From: Conidiobolus incongruus B7586
Taxonomy: Eukaryota; Entomophthoromycota; Entomophthoromycetes; Entomophthorales; Conidiobolaceae
Assembly: GCA_000697335.1 (NCBI GenBank)
Contig: JNEM01016622.1
Coordinates: forward strand, 1-27,619
DNA: 27,619 nucleotides
Direction: 5' to 3'
Every line of letters begins with the position of its first letter. Within the stretch, counting starts at the first letter, position 1. The position numbers and the translations under genes are program-made. Below are positions 11,489 to 20,848 of this stretch, piece by piece. The notes under the pieces were generated by a model. It had not been told where the DNA came from. It worked only from the letters and a program-made list of their open reading frames with translations, and did not search any database.

Positions 11489-13200
11489 ATGAATAAATAT
11501 TAATATTATTATCAAGTGGAAATTACTAATCACTATGCTTGGAAAACCACTTTTTATTAAATAAAACAATTTAATTCAATTATTAAAAATATACACGACA
11601 TTATTGATCTTTCTTCTTGCTAACGTTATTTTTTTAGATTTGTCAGTTGAATGATATAATCATTCTAATCCAAATTGAGCTATTTTATTAATGTAATCAA
11701 TATTGATATTTTTAATTGTACAAATTGAAATTTTTGACAATAATCTATTATCTATACTCACTATTCCAATATTATCACAAAATCTTTTTAGTTTTTTTAA
11801 TAGCAATAATGATAAAAGCTTAAAATTTACAATGTTACTCTATTATTAAATTAATGATGCGCTGATTTTTTTCAATAATTCAAACGCATTATTTATCTCT
11901 TTGTTCTACTATTGAACTTTATATAAAATACTGAGATTTATTAACAAGTTTATTTACGATTAAGGTCAGTTTGAAATAATATTAATACTGCGTCGTTTAG
12001 GTAATATAATATATATATATATATACTATTTCAATTTAATTTGTTTTAAACTCGATTTATTTGGCTTAGTGCATAATGACAATATTGATATATGGACGAT
12101 GTTTATCCACAAACACAAGAATGATTCTTATTTTACTAGGAAAATATTTATATATATTGTGATGATTATTTCAAAATAGCATCAAGTCATGAGCAAACAA
12201 TGTCGATTTAATAATAATTTTGAAATATATAGAGCACAAATTAATTGATAATTTTGAATCAAAATAATTGTAACTGGATTTAAATGGAGGTATTTAATTG
12301 GGATATTTGGATAAATATAATATTGAATTTGAGAAAGTTATATAATATTTTTTGTTTATTGTTAATCGTTCTAATTTCAAGGATGTTTTTGATGGTAAAA
12401 TATCTTATTGAAAATGTCTAAATATTATTTCAACGATTATAATGATTGAGTAGATTTTAAAAACTATTTTGCTTAAATATAATATTTATACTAAATATTA
12501 TATTTGAGTGTTACTTGATTAATAGGCTTGAAATGAAGATTGATTCGAAACTGACATCACTTGATAGAAGCTTTACTAAAAAGTATATTCAAAATTCGAA
12601 ACTATCAAATTTTACTATTTTGGTTAATTTGTATTTTGAAAGATATGAAATCAAATTTTATCTTGATAACATTGAGTTAATAATAGTTAGATATATAGGT
12701 AATCAAAAATCTCCAAACCGAAAACAGTTTTTATTATCTATCTTAATATAATTTATAACATATTTTCGGAAATAATTTTAAAATGCACATAGTTTAGTAA
12801 AATCTTATTTGAATTTTATAAATTTAATTTTTTATTTTTCAAAAATAAGTTTGAACTTTTCATAGAAATTTATTCAATTAGAAACTTCCGGTTTTGTAAA
12901 TACATAATAATTTGTAACGCAGTTATAATAAAATAGGATTTGAAAACATCTAAAGATTGGATCTACAATCATTAGTAGAAATGATTAGAGTCATTTTTAA
13001 CAATACTTAGAATAATCATATATTATAATCAAACATAGCAATATAAAATATAAATGAATTTTCAACACTTGGTTTAATACATCTTCAAGATTATAAATTA
13101 GAAAATCATTTGAAACCAATCTATAAATTCAGTATCTTAATTACTTGATTCATGAAGCTGGATTAAAATGATATTTGGAAAAATTAAGCATGTATATATC
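11489..13200. other. AT-rich spacer
   Basis: It begins with the QCR2 3' region (AATAAA-type signal near 11560) and continues as featureless AT-rich DNA with a short TA run near 12007-12025. A 78-codon open frame at 12515-12751 has Ile/Asn/Lys-rich composition, no ATG at its beginning and no recognisable motif, so I do not call it. Confidence 0.5.
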
Positions 13201-13206
13201 TCAGCA

Positions 13207-13251
13207 CAGTTGATCAAACCTTCATCAAGTAATACCATATTACTTCAACTG
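13207..13251. promoter_or_regulatory. nested palindrome upstream of secreted-protein gene
   Basis: Outer arms CAGTTGA (13207-13213) and TCAACTG (13245-13251) enclose inner arms AAGTAATA (13227-13234) and TATTACTT (13238-13245) separated by CCA. The perfect 8-bp inner dyad sits only a few bases before a TATA box, so an operator-like site for a dimeric regulator is a reasonable inference. The factor is unknown. Confidence 0.5.
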
Positions 13252-13252
13252 A

Positions 13253-13260
13253 TATAAATA
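13253..13260 (+). promoter_or_regulatory. TATA box (TATAAATA)
   Basis: A canonical TATAAATA lies 68 bases before the chosen ATG of the small secreted protein, followed by CCAAT at 13264-13268. The spacing fits a core promoter with a short 5' leader. Confidence 0.55.
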
Positions 13261-13327
13261 CAGCCAATCTATTTAATATTATAACATTTAAATAATTTCA
13301 ATTCCTATATCTTTGTATCATTTCATC

Positions 13328-13591
13328 ATGTATATCATTAAAGGAGTAACATTTTGTATTCTATTTTTAGCTCAGAATTGTTTTGCTCAAGGTGGCTCTT
13401 CGGCCCAAGAATCAAAGGGTGGGCCTATTATCCTGAATGCGGGAAGTTCGGGCACTGTAAATCAGGGATCTGCTCAGAATGTGCATCAATATGATTATAC
13501 TCCTTGGTATATATATACTCCCTACGCTCCTATTCACCAAGAAATATACCCTTATCCCTTCCCTCCACACCCATATTATGGCTATTACTAA
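13328..13591 (+). CDS. small secreted Tyr/Pro-rich protein
   Basis: Intronless 87-codon gene. It starts with a classic signal peptide: a short basic start (MYIIKG), a hydrophobic core (VTFCILFLA) and a likely cut after NCFA. The mature part is about 67 residues. It opens with a Gly/Ser/Gln-rich stretch (QGGSSAQESKGG) and ends in a Tyr/Pro/His-rich tail (YTPWYIYTPYAP, YPYPFPPHPYYGYY). It has one cysteine, in the leader, so no disulfide scaffold. Such tails occur in fungal wall-associated or cross-linked matrix proteins and in some effectors, but no family is recognised. ATG 13328 is chosen because it gives the signal peptide; the frame is open about 15 bases further upstream without another ATG. 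A strong TATA box and palindrome precede it, suggesting regulated expression. An AT-rich 3' flank with a TA microsatellite follows. Confidence 0.7.
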   Translation: MYIIKGVTFCILFLAQNCFAQGGSSAQESKGGPIILNAGSSGTVNQGSAQNVHQYDYTPWYIYTPYAPIHQEIYPYPFPPHPYYGYY

Positions 13592-13658
13592 CATACACAA
13601 TTTGTAATTAATTAATGTCAATAGAAATATAAAAGAATTAACAACTAATAATGTTTGT

Positions 13659-13659
<1 letters not shown>

Positions 13660-13684
<25 letters not shown>
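13660..13684. repeat. (TA)n microsatellite
   Basis: Uninterrupted TA dinucleotide run about 70 bases after the stop of the small secreted protein gene. Simple repeat with no implied function. Confidence 0.9.
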
Positions 13685-13689
<5 letters not shown>

Positions 13690-14042
13690 CAGTTCTAAGG
13701 TTCTATATTTTTTATTTATGTTGACTATTAATTTATATTTGATATCATTATATTTATTAAAGCATTGAAAAATTGAGTTACAAGTTATTTAGGAGAAAAT
13801 TGGAAAACTCTTGTGAATATGATTCTAATCACCGCTTTCTGCAAAATGATCAGAATTAATTCAAATTCAAAAAGAAAAACAAACAAACCAAGCAAAATTC
13901 ATTATTATTGACACTTTTTATAATTTTATCCATCTCTAGCATTATATTTATCATATATATCGTTTTTATTTTCCCATATCCTTCTCATTTTAATTCTTCA
14001 AACTCACCAAATACCAAGAATTAAACTTTAAAAAGAGAAATT

Positions 14043-14783
14043 AAAGCAGTTACCTAGGAGAATATATGCTCAGCCATGCTCAACGTATAAATAGACAAGA
14101 TAAAGGCCAAGCATTTCCATTGTTTGAATTTGAACTATGCTCGGAATGCTATCAAACCAACTATGAGTTTCATCAATTCTGTCTTTTTTAATCCTTGATC
14201 AATAGAGTTTCTTAAGCTTCTCAAGACAAGCTCCTCAATGGCTGGCTCAAAGCCATTAGTATCTTTGCTTACGAACATCTTCGGTACAGTAAATAGAGCC
14301 AACTATTAAAAATCACATCAATTGATTCAATTATTCAAACCAAACTGCCATCCAATGTGTTTTTCACCAAATTCACTCAATCTGATTGGAAACCTATCAA
14401 GTAAACATGGTGAATTACCTCAAACAATTAATCATTTGTATTTTAAAGATAGTCAGTCTAATATATCATTGGAGTCATAGTTTTAGTATTCTATATCCCA
14501 TATCTCATTAATCAACAATGCTAAGATTCAAGACTTGGAACAATTGTATCGATTTAAACACAGTCCTAATGCCACTCTACTATTATTAAACTAACTATTA
14601 ATTACTATTTCTCAAGTTCATTTTCTCTGATTATTGTCGATTAATCAACACATTAAATACACGCTGGCTGAGATCAATTTTACATCAGCTAAAGTTGATA
14701 GTATTCTCATTGAATTAGATATAAATTTATTATTAGGTCTTATAGATATGATAAATGATCAATTACATATCTATAATTATTAG
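14043..14783 (+). pseudogene. unidentified decayed coding frame
   Basis: A single frame stays protein-like for about 245 codons, with normal amino-acid composition and higher C/G than its flanks, but it is cut by several stops of all three kinds. Readable pieces include IDKIKAKHFHCLNLNYA, SFINSVFFNP, FLKLLKTSSSMAGSKP, LEQLYRFKHSPNATLLLLN, and a final open block AEINFTSAKVDSILIELD continuing through GLIDMINDQL to TAG at 14781-14783. Only nonsense changes are needed to explain it; the reading frame itself never shifts. The alternating pattern of the last block recalls beta-strand repeats of large lipid-transfer proteins such as VPS13, but that resemblance is too weak to name it. No promoter, start codon or splice sites were found. 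I take it as a gene fragment under decay. Confidence 0.45.
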
Positions 14784-15003
14784 TCTAATATTGATAAATA
14801 ATAATATTAGTCATATGTGAACATACTTTTATTTTATATTTTACATTTTATATAATAGACTTGGCTTGTATAAGATGGCTAATATTATGTTAATATGTTT
14901 AATGAAGTCATATGATATTTGATTCTATTATATCAAATTATTAAAATTTTGATGATTATTGATATATATTTTATGATTTATTGTATAATATAACCGTGAT
15001 CTG

Positions 15004-15024
15004 ATTGGTTCAATCATCTGATAA
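15004..15024. promoter_or_regulatory. possible CCAAT and GATA sites of the peptidase gene
   Basis: ATTGG (reverse CCAAT) at 15004-15008 and TGATAA at 15019-15024 lie 80-100 bases before the aminopeptidase ATG. In fungi GATA factors commonly control extracellular peptidases under nitrogen limitation, so the pairing is sensible, but both motifs are short and could be chance. Confidence 0.3.
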
Positions 15025-15102
15025 ATCGTCACATTTTCATCTCAAACTTTTAAACCCTTCTTTAATTATAAATCCACCTTTAATTATTTGATTTTTTTTA
15101 AT

Positions 15103-16370
15103 ATGTTCATCAGTCAACTCGTTTTCCTAGCTTTAAGCCTTATCCACCCCATTATCAGTGCTCACAATAGCCGTCAGCGTCCATTCTTGGTAGAGAAAAT
15201 TGCTGACTCTCTACCATTTGATTTACAACCCAGACTTATTAAAACTTCAGAGAATGAGGAACCAAAATGGTTGAATCCTTTAGATATTGTTGAATTAAGA
15301 GTTAAAAATATCAAATTTATGGACGTTACTGATGAGGGAGACATCGAAAGCTTAAGACGAAACCAACTTTTAAAAATCAAAGACTTTCGTAAGTACATCT
15401 TTATTCATTAGTATTGAAGTGTTATATTTAAGTTATAATTTAGAAATTCCCGATCAAGTCAGACACAATGACGAAGTACAGGGTCATATTGCCAAATTAG
15501 ATACTTCAGAAATGACTCGCTTTTTAACCAAATTCACATCTTTCCCTAACAGATATTATAATGGCGAAAATGGAAGAGCTTCGAGTCAATGGTTATATAA
15601 TAACTTGAAAGATATCATTGACCAAAATAATCGTCAAGACATTACCATTAAAAAGGTTCAACACAATTTTAAACAAAATAGTATTATTGTCACTATTCCA
15701 GGTAGTCAACAAACAGATGAAACAGTTGTTATTGGCAGTCATCAAGACTCGGTGAACCAATGGTTACCTTGGTTTGGAAAGGCTCCCGGTGCTGATGACG
15801 ATGGCAGTGGTACTACTTCCGTCCATGAAGCTTTCCGAGTCCTCGTTAACGGAAACTTTAAACCAGAGAGGAATGTTGAATTCCATTTCTACGCTGGTGA
15901 AGAGGGTGGTTTATTGGGCTCTCAAGATATTGCCAAATCTTACGCGAGAGAACAAAAAAATATTGTTGCCATGATGCACTTCGATATGACTGGTTACTTT
16001 GGTAGAACTGAACAAATTGCCGTGGTTACTGATCACACAGACCCCGAATTGTCTCAATTCTTAAAGAAATTAATTGCTGTTTATTCCGAGTTGCCTCAAG
16101 TTGAATCCCAATGTGGCTATGCTTGTTCTGATCATGCTTCATGGAATAAGGTAAGGAATTGAACATCTTAATTACTATATCTTTATTAACCATTATATTT
16201 TCATTACATAGTATGGATTCCGCTCTGCTTTTCCTATCGAAGATCCTGATATTGAAGTTAATCCCAACATCCACAGTCCTAGAGACTTAGTTAGTACTAT
16301 TAGTTTCCATCATGTTAAAGAATTTTCTAAGTTAGTCATTGGATTTGCTGTGGAATTATCTCATATTTAA
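15103..16370 (+). CDS. secreted M28 aminopeptidase (leucine aminopeptidase 1 type)
   Basis: Two-zinc exopeptidase of MEROPS family M28 that removes N-terminal residues from peptides outside the cell. Exons are 15103-15388, 15444-16150 and 16212-16370; the introns (55 and 61 nt) have GTAAGT/GTAAGG donors. The spliced protein has 383 residues, the normal length for the fungal family. A signal peptide (MFISQLVFLALSLIHPIISA) and a roughly 90-residue propeptide precede the catalytic domain, which starts near MTRFLTKFTSFPNRYY. Aligning with Aeromonas aminopeptidase, the zinc ligands and catalytic residues are all present: H195 and D197 (GSHQDS), D214 (GADDDGSG), E248/E249 (YAGEEGG), D276 (HFDMTGY) and H326 (SDHASW), with the CGYAC cysteine pair at 319 and 323. 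Nothing is missing, so the enzyme should be active. ATG 15103 gives the signal peptide. The gene is convergent with the ATPase, 250 bases downstream. Confidence 0.93.
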
Positions 16371-16620
16371 ATTTTAATATGAAATAAACCTTTATTTTAT
16401 CATTGCCACTTTTCTCATAATAAATAAACTAATCGAATAATTGAAAATTTATCATTGTTTAATAGTTAGATCTTTTTACATATTATATTTATATTATAAT
16501 AAAAAACTTAGATATTTTATATTTGTGAATAATTTCTATATATAAAATTTAAAAAATAATCAAATAATATCCAGATATATTAACCCTATTAGCGAATAAA
16601 TTTTATTTAATATATTTTTT
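16371..16620. other. shared 3' region of two convergent genes
   Basis: A 250-base AT-rich gap between the stop codons of the aminopeptidase (+) and the ATPase (-). AATAAA-type signals occur near 16383 and 16422 for the plus-strand transcript. Nothing else was seen. Confidence 0.6.
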
Positions 16621-19600
16621 TCAATCCTTTATACTACACTTGCTGGATATTATGCTTGGAGGATGAGTTGTAGAATAAGAATCGTATTCAGTTCTTACTG
16701 TTGGATACATTTGAAGTCCAGGTATATCAGGATTCCACTTTGTCTTAATTCTTCTTCTAGTGAACCACACTCTGAATGTGGCATAAAGTAACATCATACA
16801 TCCTCCAACAATGGGAATCAGCCAAAACTTGGGATTCAATCTATAGGAGCTTTCAAATGCAACATTAAAGGGTGGAACGTAAACAATTGAAAATCCTAAA
16901 ATGAACCCAGCAATAAGTCCAGCAAAGTTGCGCCAATTCGTCCACATATGATTTCCAAATGGGTACTTAAGCTTAGCTTTGCAAGCAAATATATTAAAGC
17001 CTTGGCATATCATGACAGACAGGTAGTACATTGATTGAGCTTGAGCTAAAGCCTCTAATTGATCCTGGGCTGTTAGTACATGATCAGATGAGTTTATAAA
17101 TGTAGCAGCATTGCGAGTAAAAAAGGCCATTTCAGGATTCATTGAGTTTCTCTGCATCCAAACTGAATCAGCCAAGGATATACCATGGGAGTACAGTACC
17201 CAAAAGAATGCAATATGGCATATAAACGCTTCAATAATGCCCATTTCCAGAAATGAATAACTGAGTAAATCGGCATCCACCATCACTTCATTCTCATTGG
17301 GCTCCCATTTTTCTTTCCAATAGGTCCAAGTGGTGATTCTCTTCCAAGTATGTTTGTACCTTTGGAATCGAGTTGGTGGAATGATTTCGCCAGTTTCAGG
17401 ATCGGTTATCAGTGGCAGCTCTTTTGATTTAAGCCTTCTTAAACGCTCAATCGATGTAGGGGTCACAGGTTTTCTAGGTTTCATTTTCATTAGTCCAGTG
17501 GCTGTTTCAGGCTTATCCCAAGCGTAGGAAAGTGCAGCAAATAACTCAAATCCAAGATCGATGACTAGAATTAGGATGGCACTTAAAGGCAAGGGGAAAG
17601 GAACGAGAATATAGAGCAGCTGAGGTATAACCTCAGGCATGGAGTGGGTCAAGGTATACTGGATACTTTTTTTGAGATTGCTAAAAATCAACCGTCCTTC
17701 TTCAATTCCCTTCACAGTACTGGCAAAGTTATCATCCAATAGTACCATTGCAGCAGCCTCTTTGGATACATCTGATCCAGTTTCATTCATTGCAATCCCC
17801 AAATCGGCCTTCTTAAGCGCTGGTGAGTCATTCACACCGTCTCCTGTCACACCAACTATATGGCCAATCGACTGAGCTCGCTTTACGATTTCCAGCTTAT
17901 TCTTTGGAGATGTTCTGGCAAATATGATCTCTTCTTTGCTAAAAATGTTATCCCAATCCTTATCTGTGAGTCCGCTTATTTGATCCCCATGGATGACAAT
18001 TGAGTTATATTCCTCCTCTAAGATGGATTCTATTGGTCGTTTGGTCCTTTCAGCAACCATCTTTTTTGTCTCTCCAAGCATTAGGTTGATTTTACGTCCA
18101 ATTGCTTCTGCAGTCAACGGATGATCACCTGTAACCATCATGACGCGAATTCCAGCAGTTCTACATCGACCAATTGCTTCCCTTACTCCATGTTTGGGAG
18201 GATCTTCTAAGCTAACCAATCCAACAAAGCAAAGTTCTTTATAAGGGTAGTTTTGAGATTTTTTCGAGAATTGAAAGTCTACAGGGTATTCCTCTCTGTT
18301 CAATTTCTGCTGTGCAAATGCGAGAACACGATGCCCTAACCCTGCCATATATTCATAAGTCGACATGAATTGTGCCTTGTGTTCTTCGGTCAGCGGAACT
18401 TGATTCCCATCCAGCAAGATATAACTGCATATCTTGAGAATTCTCTCAGGAGCACCCTTGAAGTAGGTGATCAAATCTCCAGTGGCATGCTGAACCTGGT
18501 TAATTGACATGGCCCATTTATTATCCGAATTAAATGGAATTTCGAATACTTTGGGGTATTTTTCGGCCATTGCGTCGAAATTCTTCAGATGAGTGGCAGC
18601 AAATCTTGTTAGACCAGATTCCGTCGCATCTCCAATGATCTGACGCCTTTCAAATGGAACATCTGTTCGATCGAATTTGGCCTTGGAGTTAAGTGCACAA
18701 TTGAAGCAAATGTCCTCCATACCGGGAGTCGCTATAGTCGTCATATTTTGCTCATCAACACTTCCAGATCGGAGTGCTCCAGTCATTTTAAGATTACTCC
18801 AAACCTTGGTGACTGTCATTTGGTTCCTTGTTAAAGTTCCTGTCTTGTCAGTAGCAAGAAGGGTAATCGCTCCCAACGTCTCTACTCCTTGTAAATCCTT
18901 TACCAACACATTTTGACTTGCCATCCTCTTTGCTGCCAGTGTAAGCAGCATTGTCACAGTAGCAGGTAGTCCTTCAGGAACCCAAGCCATAAACACACCG
19001 ATGGAAAAGTTGAGTGTCGTGCTAATATTCTTATATACGATAATGCTCAATATGAAAAAGATTATCGCTGTGATGAACGCCAATGTAGCGATAAATTTAA
19101 CAAAATTGTCAATTTCAACACTTAAGGGACTTGGATTCTTTTTTTCTCCTGCTGTCATTCCTGCAATTTGCCCCAATACTGTACTGTCTCCTGTTCTTAT
19201 CACAATACCATAGCCCTCTCCAGAGACAACTAAAGTACCATTAAAGACCATGTTGATAGCTTCCAGTGGGTTCCGTTTGTCATTCTGTGGGGAACGCTCT
19301 TGAGGCTCCGATTCTCCAGTTAACGAAGAATTGTCTACTTTCATATCTGTACACTGAAATATAAGTAAGTCTGCGGGAACTTTATCTCCCATTCTGACAA
19401 ATGTCACATCCCCAACGACCAGATTCGCCGCGGGAACTTGAAGGATGGTCCCCTCCCGGACTACTCTTGTCTGCTGAGGAATCAGCTTCAAAAAGGATTC
19501 CAGCACAGATGCACTCTTCTGCAGTTGAACAAATTCTACTAGCGCATTTAAGAAAGCTACTACAATTAGGATAGCTCCCAGGTATACATTGCTCTTATTA

Positions 19601-19899
19601 GTAATAGGATCAATTCCATATAAGATATATGACAAAATACCAGCCAATATCAGTAGCAAATTGAATAGAGAACTTAAACACTCCAAATACACCATGATTG
19701 GATGCTTTTTCTTTGGAGGATTCAAAACATTTGGGCCATATTTGACTAAAAGATCTGCTGCTAATTGGTTCGATAGCCCTCCGCTAGTATCGGGCTTTTG
19801 GACATCCACTTGTGTTTGGTATCGATTGCATACTTCTTCTAATGTGAGCAAATGCTCATCAATATCAACCGTTTTTTGCTTAGATGATTTCTCTGTCAT
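16621..19899 (-). CDS. P-type IIC cation ATPase (Na,K-ATPase alpha-like)
   Basis: Plasma-membrane ion pump of the Na,K/H,K-ATPase subfamily, 1092 residues in one uninterrupted exon. Signatures in order: TGES (194-197, actuator domain), PEGLP in M4 (308-312), the phosphorylation motif DKTGTLT with D351, KGAPERIL (nucleotide domain), MVTGDHPLTA, and TGDGVNDSPALKKADLGIA. M5 has YTLTHSMPEVIP, keeping the ion-binding Glu of animal TSNIPEITP but with Ser where Na,K-ATPase has Asn. M6 has IDLGFELFAALS, keeping the first Asp and replacing the second by Glu. The residues before D351 are ALAT-like (LLAT) instead of the common CS. A loop of about 90 residues between M6 and M7 (from KMKPRKPVTP to NENEVMVDAD) is much longer than in animal pumps, and the C-terminus extends some 40 residues past the last helix. 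IIC pumps are known from early-diverging fungi but not from yeasts. No beta subunit gene is nearby. Ion specificity (Na+/K+ or other) is not deducible. Confidence 0.92.
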   Translation of the reverse strand: MTEKSSKQKTVDIDEHLLTLEEVCNRYQTQVDVQKPDTSGGLSNQLAADLLVKYGPNVLNPPKKKHPIMVYLECLSSLFNLLLILAGILSYILYGIDPITNKSNVYLGAILIVVAFLNALVEFVQLQKSASVLESFLKLIPQQTRVVREGTILQVPAANLVVGDVTFVRMGDKVPADLLIFQCTDMKVDNSSLTGESEPQERSPQNDKRNPLEAINMVFNGTLVVSGEGYGIVIRTGDSTVLGQIAGMTAGEKKNPSPLSVEIDNFVKFIATLAFITAIIFFILSIIVYKNISTTLNFSIGVFMAWVPEGLPATVTMLLTLAAKRMASQNVLVKDLQGVETLGAITLLATDKTGTLTRNQMTVTKVWSNLKMTGALRSGSVDEQNMTTIATPGMEDICFNCALNSKAKFDRTDVPFERRQIIGDATESGLTRFAATHLKNFDAMAEKYPKVFEIPFNSDNKWAMSINQVQHATGDLITYFKGAPERILKICSYILLDGNQVPLTEEHKAQFMSTYEYMAGLGHRVLAFAQQKLNREEYPVDFQFSKKSQNYPYKELCFVGLVSLEDPPKHGVREAIGRCRTAGIRVMMVTGDHPLTAEAIGRKINLMLGETKKMVAERTKRPIESILEEEYNSIVIHGDQISGLTDKDWDNIFSKEEIIFARTSPKNKLEIVKRAQSIGHIVGVTGDGVNDSPALKKADLGIAMNETGSDVSKEAAAMVLLDDNFASTVKGIEEGRLIFSNLKKSIQYTLTHSMPEVIPQLLYILVPFPLPLSAILILVIDLGFELFAALSYAWDKPETATGLMKMKPRKPVTPTSIERLRRLKSKELPLITDPETGEIIPPTRFQRYKHTWKRITTWTYWKEKWEPNENEVMVDADLLSYSFLEMGIIEAFICHIAFFWVLYSHGISLADSVWMQRNSMNPEMAFFTRNAATFINSSDHVLTAQDQLEALAQAQSMYYLSVMICQGFNIFACKAKLKYPFGNHMWTNWRNFAGLIAGFILGFSIVYVPPFNVAFESSYRLNPKFWLIPIVGGCMMLLYATFRVWFTRRRIKTKWNPDIPGLQMYPTVRTEYDSYSTTHPPSIISSKCSIKD

Positions 19900-20848
19900 C
19901 TAATAATATTCAAAAAATTAATTAAATCAGATAGTGAATAAAAACTATAGTTAATGATTAATCAGATTCATGTGCAGAGCAGCACCTATCCTTATAAAGC
20001 TTTTCATTCTGCCTTGGCTTCATACAATGACATGTTTCCAACAAGGAAAGATCAGCGCTCGAAATTACTGTGATGTAAAGTAGATTTCAATCTAATATCA
20101 CAAATTCCAAATTTCTAGTAACCTTCAGCTTCCTTATTTGGTTTTCAATAGTGCCATATTCGGCAATTTTATTCTTAATTTTCATTTTAAAAGCCACGAT
20201 TGGTCAAATTAGGTAAATGAAGACATGTACCCAAACAAACAATGAATTCTCATTCTCACTCTTTAATTTTCCTAATTTAGAATTTTACAACTTTCAAAGT
20301 TAATACAATTCACGTTGGCTAAGAATGTTGTAAATTTAATTGATACTGATATTAGATTATATCTATTCAAACTCAAACAAGTGATATATACTTTCATAGT
20401 ATTAAACGTATCACTCAAATATCTTATTTAAACATTCCAATTAGAAAATTTATTTAACAATCTAGAATATCGTTACTATATCAATTTTATCCAACATATC
20501 TAGTATCTAATTTCAAAATATTTCTAAATAAGGATATTACAATTCATTAGTAAATACATAAATCGACTATAGAATCAAAACATTGTATATAATATCCATC
20601 CAGAATAATATATTCGATTATGGTGTTAATCCTTATATTAAATAATAGCAATAATCAAAATATAAGTATTTCATAAATATTTACTATTTTTATATTAGGA
20701 GATATTTTGATAATTTAATTTGATGGAATTTGTATTTTTGAATCAATATTATCCCATAAAATCATTAATATGATTAAATGTCATCAAATTCATTGATAGA
20801 TGTGCTGAATCATTCAAAAACTTAAATATATATCAATAGTTATAGTAA
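19900..20848. promoter_or_regulatory. divergent promoter region between the ATPase and APC3 genes
   Basis: The half next to the ATPase start (about 19950-20300) is visibly richer in C/G and contains ATTGG at 20199-20203, which is a CCAAT box in ATPase orientation about 300 bases upstream of its ATG. The half next to the APC3 gene is plain AT-rich DNA without a clear TATA box. No open frames of note. Confidence 0.4.

Noticed and set aside
12515-12751. 78-codon open frame as a gene
   Set aside because: No ATG at its beginning, composition typical of AT-rich noise, no motif and no promoter signal.
1172-14783. Reassigned genetic code with TAA/TAG read as glutamine
   Set aside because: Several stops sit where Gln would be acceptable, but the intact genes (ATPase, APC3, QCR2, aminopeptidase, SNX9-like) have no in-frame TAA or TAG and three end with TAA. 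The INTS9-like locus also has frame changes and TGA, and some stops align with Glu or Leu/Phe positions in homologues.
14690-14783. VPS13 fragment
   Set aside because: The alternating hydrophobic pattern is suggestive, but no diagnostic motif is present and the upstream part does not align with VPS13 from memory.
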